DNA of 64,000 nucleotides from Leptolyngbyaceae cyanobacterium JSC-12 (GTDB taxonomy: Bacteria; Cyanobacteriota; Cyanobacteriia; Leptolyngbyales; Leptolyngbyaceae), in contig CM001633.1 in the NCBI GenBank assembly GCA_000309945.1, positions 4,289,912-4,353,911 on the forward strand. Direction: 5' to 3'. Numbering within the stretch: position 1 is the first letter of the stretch; every line of letters starts with the position of its first letter. The notes below the pieces were generated by a model that searched no databases, was not told the DNA's origin, and worked only from the letters and a program-made list of their open reading frames with translations. A program made the translations under genes and the position numbers. Shown here one piece after another: positions 8,563 through 16,835 of the stretch.

Positions 8563-9621
8563 TTAAGCGTTTTTTTCCAGGTCTTCAATGCGTTTTTGCA
8601 GTTTTTTCAGAGTCTGATGCATTTCCGGCAACCGGCTATAGATTGCAGACGACTTGAGATAGGTTTTGTGATCCACGCAGGGATAACCAGATACAATCTC
8701 GCCAGCCGCAATATTTCCATGCACGCCTGTTTTGGAGGATGCAATCGCGCCATCGCCGAGCGTTGCCTCGTTCGCCACACCCACCTGCCCTGCTAAAATC
8801 ACACGGTTGCCCACTTCTACCCCACCTGCCAAGCCCACCTGCGCTGCAAAAGCACAACCAAACCCAATCTGGCATCCATGCCCAATATGCACCATATTAT
8901 CGAGCTTGGTTTGTTTCCCAATGCGGGTCTCGCCCACAGCTGGACGGTCAATCGCGGCATTGCAACCAACTTCCACGCCATCCTCCAGCACAACGTACCC
9001 CGACTGCTGCATTTTGTACCAGCCCTGCGGCGTCGGAACAAAGCCAAAGCCTTCCGCTCCAATTACTGTACCAGAATGAATCACGCAGTCCGCTCCAATT
9101 TGCGTGCGTTCATGAATTGTACAGTTGGCGTGTAAAGTGGTGCGATCGCCAATTCGTGCTTCAGGGTAAATCACCACATTGGGGTGGATGCAAACATGGT
9201 TACCAATAGAAACCCCAGCTTGAATCACTACATGCGCACCAATGTAAACAGATTCGCCAAGCATTACCGTAGGATGAATCACTGCTGTGGGATGAATTTC
9301 GGGTGCAGGCTGAAAAGGTTGGTAAAACAGGGCAATCGTTTGAGCAAATAACAACCGTGGTTCAGCCGTTTCTAACCAGGCAATGCCGCGATCGTTGGCG
9401 ATTGTTTGCAGAGCGCAACTTTTAGGCAAAATCAAAGCACTGGCAGCAGTTGTGCGAACGTGTCCGGCAAACTTAGCGCCATCAATATAGCTAATGGTTC
9501 CAGAGGTTGCCTGATCAACTGCCATCACCCCAGCTATGTCTGGATCACGGTCGGGGTAAGAGCTAAGGCTTGAATGGGCTGGAGCCACATCCAGCCGTTG
9601 CACAAGGTCACTAAATTTCAT
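8563..9621 (-). CDS. lpxD: UDP-3-O-acylglucosamine N-acyltransferase LpxD
   Basis: 352 residues, family-typical length. The N-terminal uridine-binding domain (about 1-105) is followed by a long left-handed beta-helix of hexapeptide repeats (IHPTAVIHPTVMLGESVYIGAHVVI and onward). NMVHIGHGCQIG contains the catalytic histidine region, and LAGQVGVANEATLGDGAI lies in the last coils. A C-terminal helix of charged residues (MHQTLKKLQKRIEDLEKN) is typical. LpxD adds the second 3-hydroxyacyl chain in lipid A synthesis, in the cytoplasm. No other lpx gene is in the window. The GT61 gene follows ten bases downstream. Confidence 0.95.
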   Translation of the reverse strand: MKFSDLVQRLDVAPAHSSLSSYPDRDPDIAGVMAVDQATSGTISYIDGAKFAGHVRTTAASALILPKSCALQTIANDRGIAWLETAEPRLLFAQTIALFYQPFQPAPEIHPTAVIHPTVMLGESVYIGAHVVIQAGVSIGNHVCIHPNVVIYPEARIGDRTTLHANCTIHERTQIGADCVIHSGTVIGAEGFGFVPTPQGWYKMQQSGYVVLEDGVEVGCNAAIDRPAVGETRIGKQTKLDNMVHIGHGCQIGFGCAFAAQVGLAGGVEVGNRVILAGQVGVANEATLGDGAIASSKTGVHGNIAAGEIVSGYPCVDHKTYLKSSAIYSRLPEMHQTLKKLQKRIEDLEKNA

Positions 9622-9692
9622 CGCTCATTTAGTTGCAAACGCCGTCATCATCCTATGCCAAATGAGGACAAATGACCACGCGCAACAGGCTC

Positions 9693-10868
9693 TCACGCAG
9701 GAAGGGTCGCAGCTTTACGGAGCGCTTCAATCGTTGAAATTGTGTGTTTAGCAACCAGGTCTACTTCCGCCTCGGTGTTAAAACGTCCGATCCCAAACCG
9801 GATCGAAGCATACGCCAGTTCAGCCGAACGTCCAATTGCTTGCAGGACATGAGACGGGGTCGATTTTGCCGAGGTACAGGCAGACCCTGAAGAAACTGCA
9901 ACAACGGATTGCAACCCAACTAGCAGCGCCTGTCCATCAATCCCTTCAATACTGATATTGAGGTTACTGCAAAGCCGCTGAGTTGGATGTCCGTTGAGAT
10001 ATATGCCGCCCAGTGAGGTGAACGCCTGCCAGAGGCGATCGCGTAATTGCGTAATCCGGACAGTTTCAGTTTCCATTTCCTCGATTGCAAGTTGCACGGC
10101 TGCTGCCATTCCCACAATTTGGGGCGTATAGAGTGTTCCAGAACGCATCCCTCGTTCGTGCCCACCGCCATGCAACTGAGGCGCAAGCTGTACCCGTGGA
10201 TTCCGTCGTCGCACATACAGAGCACCAATGCCCTTGGGTCCGTAAATCTTATGGGCTGTCAGCGACATCAAATCAATGTGCATCGCTTCCACATCCAGCG
10301 GCACTTTGCCGATCGCCTGGGCAGCGTCGGTATGGAACAGAATCCCTCGCTGATGGCACAAAGCCCCGATTTCAGCAATCGGTTGCAACACCCCAATTTC
10401 GTTATTGGCAGCCATTACTGAAACCAGGATCGTGTCAGGACGCAGGGCATTTTCCAGATCCAATAAATCAATCAAGCCATCAGGCTTAACAGACAAAAAG
10501 GTGATATCAAACCCCAGCGATCGCAAATAGCGGCAGGGATCTAGAACGGCATTATGCTCCGTTTCTACAGTGATAATGTGCTTACCTCGACTGCAATACG
10601 CTTCTGCAACCCCCTTAATAGCAAGGTTATTGGCTTCCGTTGCCCCACTGGTAAACACAATCTCTTCAGGCATTGCATTGATGGCTAAGGCCAGCAATTC
10701 TCGTGATTGCTGCACGGCTGCATCGGCTTCCCATCCGTATTGATGGCTGATGCTTGCTGGGTTGCCAAAGAACTCAGTAAAAAACGGAAGCATCACTTCC
10801 ACTACACGTGGATCAACAGGAGTGGTGGCATGACAGTCAAGATAAATCGGGCGTTGGGACATCTCCAT
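9693..10868 (-). CDS. Cysteine desulfurase, NifS/IscS class V aminotransferase
   Basis: Start taken at MEMSQRPIYLDCHATTPVD (10868); the 14 extra upstream residues of a longer reading look non-coding. Family features: HATTPVDPRV, GATEANNLAIKG, TVETEHNAV, the PLP lysine in SLTAHKIYGPKGIGALYVRR, and the catalytic cysteine in the long loop VAVSSGSACTSAKSTPSHVL. The enzyme is PLP-dependent and takes sulfur from cysteine as an enzyme persulfide for Fe-S clusters and tRNA thiolation. No iscU or sufE lies beside it. The loop containing the active cysteine marks it as a group I (IscS-like) enzyme. Confidence 0.93.
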   Translation of the reverse strand: MEMSQRPIYLDCHATTPVDPRVVEVMLPFFTEFFGNPASISHQYGWEADAAVQQSRELLALAINAMPEEIVFTSGATEANNLAIKGVAEAYCSRGKHIITVETEHNAVLDPCRYLRSLGFDITFLSVKPDGLIDLLDLENALRPDTILVSVMAANNEIGVLQPIAEIGALCHQRGILFHTDAAQAIGKVPLDVEAMHIDLMSLTAHKIYGPKGIGALYVRRRNPRVQLAPQLHGGGHERGMRSGTLYTPQIVGMAAAVQLAIEEMETETVRITQLRDRLWQAFTSLGGIYLNGHPTQRLCSNLNISIEGIDGQALLVGLQSVVAVSSGSACTSAKSTPSHVLQAIGRSAELAYASIRFGIGRFNTEAEVDLVAKHTISTIEALRKAATLPA

Positions 10869-10928
10869 AAGGGGTTTAGCTGCGCAATTTGCTGCGTTCA
10901 GTATGCCCAAATTCCGGGTGTATCCACT

Positions 10929-11357
10929 CTAGTACACGAAAATTCCACCCGTCTGCTGAATGTTAACGGTTGTATTGCCAGGTTGCAATTCGGGAAGTTG
11001 CCGAACTGTAATCGTGACAACATTCTGGTTTGTCGCAACAGCAAACTTCAGGTTGAATCTGGGATCAACTGGGCTAATTAACAAGTAGATGGGCAATGGT
11101 AATTGCATCAAAGTTCCAGTTGCACCTGGTTTCAATCGACGAGGGGCAAATTCATTAGTGGTAGAAGCATATTCCAGAGAAACCCCTGTTTGGTTCACAA
11201 TCTGAACTTTGTAGGCTTTTTGGGGATTGATGCGAGCAACGGGTTGCCAAGGAGCTGCCGCGATCGCTCCAGCAGGAACCGCATCTGCTCGAAACTGAGT
11301 TGCAACTGGTAAGCAAACCGTAACCAGCAAAGCAACCATTGCTCCAGGTATTCTCAT
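10929..11357 (-). CDS. Secreted protein of unknown function
   Basis: Start at MRIPGAMVALLVT (11357) because AGGAG stands about eight bases upstream. A signal peptide (about 25 residues) precedes a roughly 115-residue domain with INPQKAYKVQIVNQTGVSLEYASTT (landmark KVQIVNQTG), FAPRRLKPGATGTLMQLPLP and a beta-rich end NVVTITVRQLPELQPGNTTV. The pattern suggests a small all-beta exported domain. The gene lies 60 bases upstream of the cysteine desulfurase on the same strand, but no functional link is evident. Confidence 0.65.
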   Translation of the reverse strand: MRIPGAMVALLVTVCLPVATQFRADAVPAGAIAAAPWQPVARINPQKAYKVQIVNQTGVSLEYASTTNEFAPRRLKPGATGTLMQLPLPIYLLISPVDPRFNLKFAVATNQNVVTITVRQLPELQPGNTTVNIQQTGGIFVY

Positions 11358-11822
11358 TTTTTCACTCCTCAAAAATTGGTTTGAAGTCAGTCTATCGCTC
11401 TCAGTCCCGCGACAGCAAGTCAGTTTGAACCTGTACTAGCAACTTAATGCAACTTGCACAGCAGATCCTACTAGGGAATCTGTAACTATCCATGGGTTGC
11501 TTGGTCTAGTTGATGAGTATTCATGGCAATCTAAACCACGTGCAACAGTACACACAGGAGTACACACAGGAATTTATTGAGGTTCGTGCAGTTATATCAG
11601 CACTACAACCCTAAATCTAGCCTTGAAATTTGACATTGCTAGGTAAGTTGCGCTGCCACTTTTATTAAGCAGATTTTTTAGTGCTTTCAGTATTTTAAGG
11701 GGTTTATTATGATTAGGCTTGTCTTTTACAATTTTAGCAACCTTATTAAGTTTAACAATTGTTTATTCGGTTATTCCAAACAAGGCACCCGATTAGTGAG
11801 TATCTTTTTTTGCTAATATGCT
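11358..11822. other. Intergenic stretch with a tandem 12-base repeat
   Basis: This 465-base gap separates divergent genes, so promoters for both must lie here. The right part is AT-rich. The only clear structure is a perfect tandem duplication AGTACACACAGG at 11547-11570. No ORF with a ribosome binding site was found. Confidence 0.5.
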
Positions 11823-12671
11823 GTGATTGCTGAAAAAATCACTCGCATGTCGAAATCAGGATGGTCTCTCGATCAACGCAATCCTACTACTATTCGTTCT
11901 TTGATTCCACTATGGGAACTGTTTTACCGATATTACTTTCGAGTTGAAACGAGCGGTTGGGAACACATTTCAACCCAGAGGAATGTGATGCTAGTTGGTT
12001 CCCACAATGGGGGAATTGCTGCTCCAGATATGTTTATGATGATGTACGACTGGTTTCAGCGCTTTGGTTTTGAGCGTGAAGCCTATGGATTATTGCATCC
12101 TTCTACCTGGAAAGTAGCCCCCGCGATCGCAGATATTGCGGCTCAAGTGGGTGCGGTTGTGGCTCATCCTAAAATGGCGATTGCAGCTCTTAAACGGCAA
12201 GCCGATGTGCTAGTTTATCCCGGTGGCGTGAAGGATGTGTTTCGCCCTTATAAATTGCGTCATAAAATTTGTTTGGGCGGTAATCAAGCCTTTGTGCGGT
12301 TAGCTCTGGAGTATGAAGTCCCAATTGTGCCACTCATCTCCTATGGTGCCCACGATACCTTGATTATTTTGACTGATGTTTATCGCCAAATGCAGCAGTT
12401 GCATGAGTGGGGGATGCCGTGGCTCTTCGGTGTTGATCCAGAAACATTTCCAATTTATTTGGGGTTGCCCTGGGGGTTAGCATTTGGACCATTACCCAAT
12501 ATTCCCTTTCCCATCAAAATGTATACGCGCGTTTGTCCGCCGATTTATTTTGAACATTATGGACGAGCAGCGGCGAGCGATCGCACCTATGTGAATGCTT
12601 GTTATAACTACGTGTGTGCACAAATGCAGCAGGCAATGAATGAGTTGGTCTTAACTGTAAAACAGGCTTGA
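11823..12671 (+). CDS. Lysophospholipid acyltransferase-like (PlsC superfamily) protein
   Basis: 282 residues from GTG; an ATG eight codons later (11847, MSKSGWS) is an equally possible start. The acyltransferase motifs fit a divergent PlsC group: VGSHNGGIAAPD stands for the usual NHxxxxD block (the second residue is H in SHNGG), then VVAHPKMAIAALKRQADVLVYPGG (PlsC block III, the EG-like VYPGG), and VPIVPLISYGAHDTL (block IV). Members transfer acyl chains to glycerolipids or other acceptors at the inner membrane. Sixty bases separate it from the following MgtA-like gene on the same strand. Confidence 0.75.
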   Translation: MIAEKITRMSKSGWSLDQRNPTTIRSLIPLWELFYRYYFRVETSGWEHISTQRNVMLVGSHNGGIAAPDMFMMMYDWFQRFGFEREAYGLLHPSTWKVAPAIADIAAQVGAVVAHPKMAIAALKRQADVLVYPGGVKDVFRPYKLRHKICLGGNQAFVRLALEYEVPIVPLISYGAHDTLIILTDVYRQMQQLHEWGMPWLFGVDPETFPIYLGLPWGLAFGPLPNIPFPIKMYTRVCPPIYFEHYGRAAASDRTYVNACYNYVCAQMQQAMNELVLTVKQA

Positions 12672-12731
12672 GTATAAACCTCGTCCTGCTCCAAATTCGG
12701 AGTATCCACTTTACAATCCCTGTTTTGAATC

Positions 12732-15408
12732 ATGCCTCTAAGGTTTTCCCTGTTTCTGGATCGCGCCGCCCCTGCCGTCCAAACTTTGCAAGTATCTCTG
12801 CGAGTTGTAGAAGAGTCCCAGACGGAACTGGGTACGCTGCTAACCAAACTAGACACCCACAAATATGGGCTGACTGCTGCGCAATCCCGACAACGCCTTC
12901 GTCAATTTGGCCACAACGAAATTACCCATGACAGTCCATCGTCCTGGTATGGGCAACTGCTGCATGGGTTCAATAATCCCTTTGTCTATTTGCTGCTGGG
13001 ATTAGCGATCGCCTCCTGGCTTATGGGAGATATTCAGGGCATGGGAGTGTTACTAGCGATCGTGCTGCTGAGTGGATTGTTTCGATTTGGACGGGAATAC
13101 CACTCGACGAAAGTGGCGGCAAAGCTACGGACATTAGTCAATGTGACAGTAACTATTAGCCGCTACAACGATCTGATGCCACGTGAGCGACGACAGGAAA
13201 TCCCAATTCATAATTTAGTTCCTGGCGACATTGTGCATTTGTTGCCAGGAAAGATGGTGCCTGCAGATGTACGGCTACTGGAAGCAAAAGACTTATTCGT
13301 GAGTCAGGCAATTCTCACTGGAGAATCCACCCTGGTGCAAAAGCACGACACCCTGGGCAACCCAGTGGAAAAAATCGCGATTCGCTATGCTCGACCCAAT
13401 CCTCCCGACCCGCTTGATACCCCCACTATTTGCTTTATGGGAACGACTGTGATGGGAGGTACTGCCAGGGCTGTGGTGGTGGCAACGGGGAATCAGACTT
13501 ATTTGGGATCCCTAGCCCAAGCGATCGCGGGCAAACGCGCCCTGACGAGTTTTGAAGCAGGCGTTAATCGGGTCACCTGGTTGCTGATCGGCTTCATGGC
13601 AGTGATGGTGCCGATCGCCTTTCTGCTGAACAGCATCAGTCGCGGACAGCAAAATGCCGCCTTCTTTTTCGCCATTGCAGTTGCTATCGGCTTAGTGCCA
13701 GAAATGCTACCGCTGATTGTGAGTCTCAATCTGACGCGAGGAACCAATGTATTGGCAAAGCAACAGGTGCTGGTGAAGCGGGTAGACGCGATTCAAAATC
13801 TGGGGGCGATCGATGTTCTGTGTACAGATAAGACAGGCACTCTGACACAAAATCAGGTTTCACTAGCGCACCATATCGATCCACTAGGGCAGGACAGCCC
13901 AGAAACACTAAACTATGCCTATCTCAACAGTTACTATCAGACGGGTGTGCAAAATCTATTGGATGCCGCCGTGCTAAAGCATACTGAGTTAGAGCACTCG
14001 CTGCATCTGAAATTGGATTACCGTAAGCTTGGAGAAGTTCCGTTTGATTTTGTCCGGCGACGGTTGTCGGTGGTGCTAGAACACGAAGGACAACCCCTGT
14101 TGATCTGCAAAGGAGCAGTCGAAGGAGATAGTAACGCTCTGCTCAACAGCCAAAGTCCAGGGTCGGGTGGTGCGCTTAACAGAAGATCTCTATCGGCAGA
14201 GTCGGGAGGTTGCACAGCGACTCAACTCCGATGGCTTTCGAGTGTTGGCGATCGCCTACAAGCGCTTCGGCACCCCCAAGGAACACTATGCCGTCGAAGA
14301 TGAGTTCAGCTTGACCTTGGTGGGCTATCTGGCCTTTCTCGATCCACCCAAGGAAAGTGCCAGGGAGGCGATCGCAGCCCTGCAAGCTAACCATGTAGCC
14401 GTGAAGATCATTACGGGAGACACAGAAGCCATTGCCCGAAAGATCTGTCAGGATGTGGGGCTGACCGTGCAGTGGGTGCACTTAGGCGCGGTCGTAGAGC
14501 GGATGACGGATGCTGAACTGGCAGCAGTGGTTGAGGAAACGACCATCTTTGCCAAAATGTCTCCTGCGCAAAAGGCACGGGTGGTTCGAGCATTGAAGCA
14601 GCGGGGGCATACGGTCGGATATTTGGGAGATGGCATTAACGACGCCCTAGCCCTGCGCGATGCGGATGTGGGCATTTCGGTCGATACAGCGGTGGATGTG
14701 GCAAAAGAATCAGCAGACATTATCTTGCTGGAAAAAAGCTTACTGGTGCTAGCGCAAGGCATCCAAGAAGGCCGCCGCACCTTTGGCAACCTGATCAAGT
14801 ACATTAAAATGGCCACCAGTTCCAACTTTGGGAATGTGTTCAGCGTTTTGGGAGCCAGCATTTTTCTGCCCTTCCTACCGATGCTGCCCATCCAACTATT
14901 GATCCAAAATCTGCTGTATGACCTATCTCAGACGACAATTCCCTTTGATCGCGTCGATGAAGACTACCTGGCAACGCCGCAGCGCTGGTCGGTTCGAGAT
15001 TTGCGTCGCTTTATGCTGTGCCTGGGGCCGGTCAGTTCTGTGTTTGACTATGCCACCTTTGCCGTGCTGTGGTTTGGGCTGGAGTTCAACACGCCAGAGG
15101 CAGCCCCTCTGTTTCAATCGGGCTGGTTTGTAGAAGGCTTGCTGTCCCAAACCCTGATCATTCACGTGATTCGGACTGCGAAACTCCCCTTTTTTCAGAG
15201 TACGGCAACGCTCCCAGTGTTGGTGCTGACAGGGCTGGTAATGGCGATCGCCCTAATCCTGCCCTTCACCTCACTTGGAGCAACCTTTGGACTAGTCTCC
15301 CTTCCAGCCCGTTACTTCCTTTGGCTTGTCATGATTCTGGTCAGTTATTGCTTACTCACTCAAAGAATTAAAGTGTGGTATATCCAACAATTTGGCAAGT
15401 GGCTATAA
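12732..15408 (+). pseudogene. mgtA: MgtA-type cation P-type ATPase, split by a one-base frameshift
   Basis: Two overlapping frames together encode one MgtA-like ATPase of about 890 residues. The first frame carries the N-terminal cation_ATPase domain, TGES in the A domain, and the phosphorylation site CTDKTGTLT. It runs to ICKGAVE at 14123. The second frame continues as EIVTLCSTAKVQG and holds GDGINDALAL plus the C-terminal membrane helices. Alignment with the intact paralogue at 16836 (ICKGAVEELFNVCS) puts the shift at GAAGGAG, 14121-14127, where one extra G is present. All catalytic motifs are otherwise intact, so the lesion is either recent or an assembly/sequencing error. Substrate is predicted to be Mg2+. 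Confidence 0.85.
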
Positions 15409-15633
15409 AGTTTCTTCAGTCATGATCTTCTGTCATGAATTGAGTAGGAAAGTAGGGTTCAAACTAACTGAGTCAGGAATTCTAACACTCCTTTTTTCGT
15501 ATCAACTGATGCTCCTTTTTTTGTATCAGGTTTATTGACAGAATAAGATTTCCAAAGTTACAGTTGCAAAGGGTGGTATAAGCTTCACAACTTCGCCACC
15601 TTCTCCATCATTCTTTCTTTAAGGAGACCCTCA

Positions 15634-15783
15634 ATGGAGGCTTCTGGTAGTAGTTGCCTGATCGCAACGCTTCAAGAAACCGTGTTGTCTGACGAATTGT
15701 CTGACGAAGACCCTGACCCATATCCTGCGCGTGGTCTGGGGGCGATCTTTTGGATGAATCTGCCCGGCGTGACTCTGGCTTAG
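15634..15783 (+). CDS. Possible 49-residue small protein
   Basis: An ATG preceded at good spacing by AAGGAG opens a 49-codon frame: MEASGSSCLIATLQETVL, an acidic middle (SDELSDEDPDPYPARG), and a hydrophobic end LGAIFWMNLPGVTLA. The ribosome binding site is the main support. I recognise no family. It lies between two MgtA paralogues, together with the 59-residue gene at 16503, so it could be an accessory protein of the cation ATPase, but nothing in the sequence proves this. Confidence 0.4.
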   Translation: MEASGSSCLIATLQETVLSDELSDEDPDPYPARGLGAIFWMNLPGVTLA

Positions 15784-16100
15784 AGTCCCAGGTTCATCTC
15801 CTGATCGCCACTGGGCACGGCGATTGTACTGATAAAGGAGATGAATCATGAAAGGCTTTAGATCCCTACCTCGATAGCGTGTGGGCAATTCCAACTGGAA
15901 CCGACAGTGAGCCAGGTACTCACTGTGCAGGTTCATGGGAGGTTTTGCTGGAATGAGCAAGTTGGATAGAAATCACTTCCGTTTGGCGCTGATTGAAACG
16001 GCAAATAGTTACCCGCAGCAATTAGGTGAGATTGATTTCTGCTGGTCAACGCTGGTCATTTGATGTAGCAACAAACTGGTTTCGTAACTTACTCAGTCTG

Positions 16101-16197
16101 CCCTCACCCTAAATCCCTCTCCCAAGGAGGGAGAGGGACTTTGAACTGGTTCGGTTCCCCTTCTCCCTCCTTGGGAGAAGGGGCTAGGGGATGAGGG
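16101..16197. repeat. MITE-like inverted repeat, copy 1
   Basis: About 97 bases with complementary ends (CCCTCACCCTAAATCCC ... GGGGATGAGGG) and two internal hairpins, CTCCCAAGGAGGGAG and CTCCCTCCTTGGGAG. A second copy in inverted order is at 25880-25973 and a partial one is at 38301-38334. Such dispersed hairpin elements are common between genes in filamentous cyanobacteria. No coding capacity. Confidence 0.7.
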
Positions 16198-16254
16198 CTG
16201 TTTGTAGCCTGAGTAGTTACCTGGTTGCTTAGGACAGATAGGTTATTCAGGCTC

Positions 16255-16280
16255 GTAGTCAGGACTTAAGTCCTCACTAC
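16255..16280. repeat. 26-base near-palindrome of the GGACTTAAGTCC family
   Basis: GTAGTCAGGACTTAAGTCCTCACTAC (described here by its core GGACTTAAGTCC and arms GTAGT/ACTAC) is nearly self-complementary. The same core and arms recur at 19610-19635 and 19703-19728 behind the second MgtA gene, so this is a dispersed palindromic repeat. Confidence 0.6.
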
Positions 16281-16502
16281 TAACGTCCTAACTGGGTTAT
16301 GTATTGCTATAGCCAGCAAAAGCGGGCTGGTTTCTATTGAAAAACTTGTGATTTCTTCTGCTTTCGATCATCCGTTTGCGATGTCAAAACGGGCTATTTT
16401 TTCATGTCTTGAAATTGAAAAATTAGCCTCCAAAATTGTGCTGCATTTTTCTATCAATCGGCTTTGAACTGCAAGCTTTATCCGCTCAAGGAGGTGAGTG
16501 TC

Positions 16503-16682
16503 ATGTTCGTATTGTTTGAATTTGTTCTTGATCACATTGATGATGTGCTGGCAATTGTTTGTGGTCAGTTTTTCAAAGTCCTGTTTGGGCGCTGGATTGA
16601 TGGCTGGATGAAGCGTGTGGCTGTCCGCAAAGCGGTGCAGGACGAGCAGCCCGGTGAGCTTTGCCCGCTGCCCGCAGCCTGA
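16503..16682 (+). CDS. 59-residue small protein upstream of mgtA
   Basis: ATG with a strong AAGGAGG at the right distance. The product MFVLFEFVLDHIDDVLAIV... is hydrophobic for its first 30 residues and then basic (WMKRVAVRKAVQDEQ), so a short amphipathic or membrane-associated protein is likely. It precedes the intact MgtA-like gene by about 150 bases with only a hairpin repeat between. Small membrane proteins modulate MgtA in enterobacteria (MgtS, MgtR). This one has no visible sequence relation to them; the parallel is only positional. Confidence 0.6.
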   Translation: MFVLFEFVLDHIDDVLAIVCGQFFKVLFGRWIDGWMKRVAVRKAVQDEQPGELCPLPAA

Positions 16683-16693
16683 TCTGTGAGATT

Positions 16694-16755
16694 TCACCAC
16701 AAAGGCACGAAGGGCACAAAGGGATTGCTCTGTGTTCTTTGTGCCTCTGTGGTGA
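16694..16755. repeat. Hairpin repeat with CACCACAAAG ends, copy 1
   Basis: Inverted repeat starting TCACCACAAAGGCACGAAGG and ending CTTTGTGCCTCTGTGGTGA; nearly the whole 62 bases fold into one stem. A second copy lies at 19993-20047. The two copies bracket the intact mgtA gene and its small follower. This is a dispersed repeat type in cyanobacteria; it could also act as a transcript-stabilising or terminating hairpin. Confidence 0.65.
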
Positions 16756-16835
16756 GACTTTAGGTTTTTTGGGTCATATAACCCGTTGTTTTGGACTGTT
16801 TGACAATTTAACCCTTTAGCGAGAGGAGGCTAATC

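Larger units (their letters stand above)
15409..16502. other. Gap between the two MgtA-like genes
   Basis: About 1.1 kb with no large gene. It contains an imperfect direct repeat around CTCCTTTTTT(C/T)GTATCA at 15488-15528, a small ORF at 15634, the inverted-repeat element at 16101-16197 and the palindrome at 16255-16280. A reading frame on the minus strand (15631-15960) has no supporting signals. Confidence 0.5.

Noticed and set aside
8739-9209. Long plus-strand frame inside lpxD
   Set aside because: Shadow of the hexapeptide repeat; Pro/Ser/His-rich, no start signal.
14100-14310. Programmed ribosomal frameshift in the first MgtA-like gene
   Set aside because: The shift site GAAGGAG has no slippery heptamer and no clear stimulating structure; the intact paralogue has no shift.
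15631-15960. 109-codon minus-strand frame between the MgtA genes
   Set aside because: No ribosome binding site, odd composition, and it lies opposite a short plus-strand frame with a good AAGGAG.
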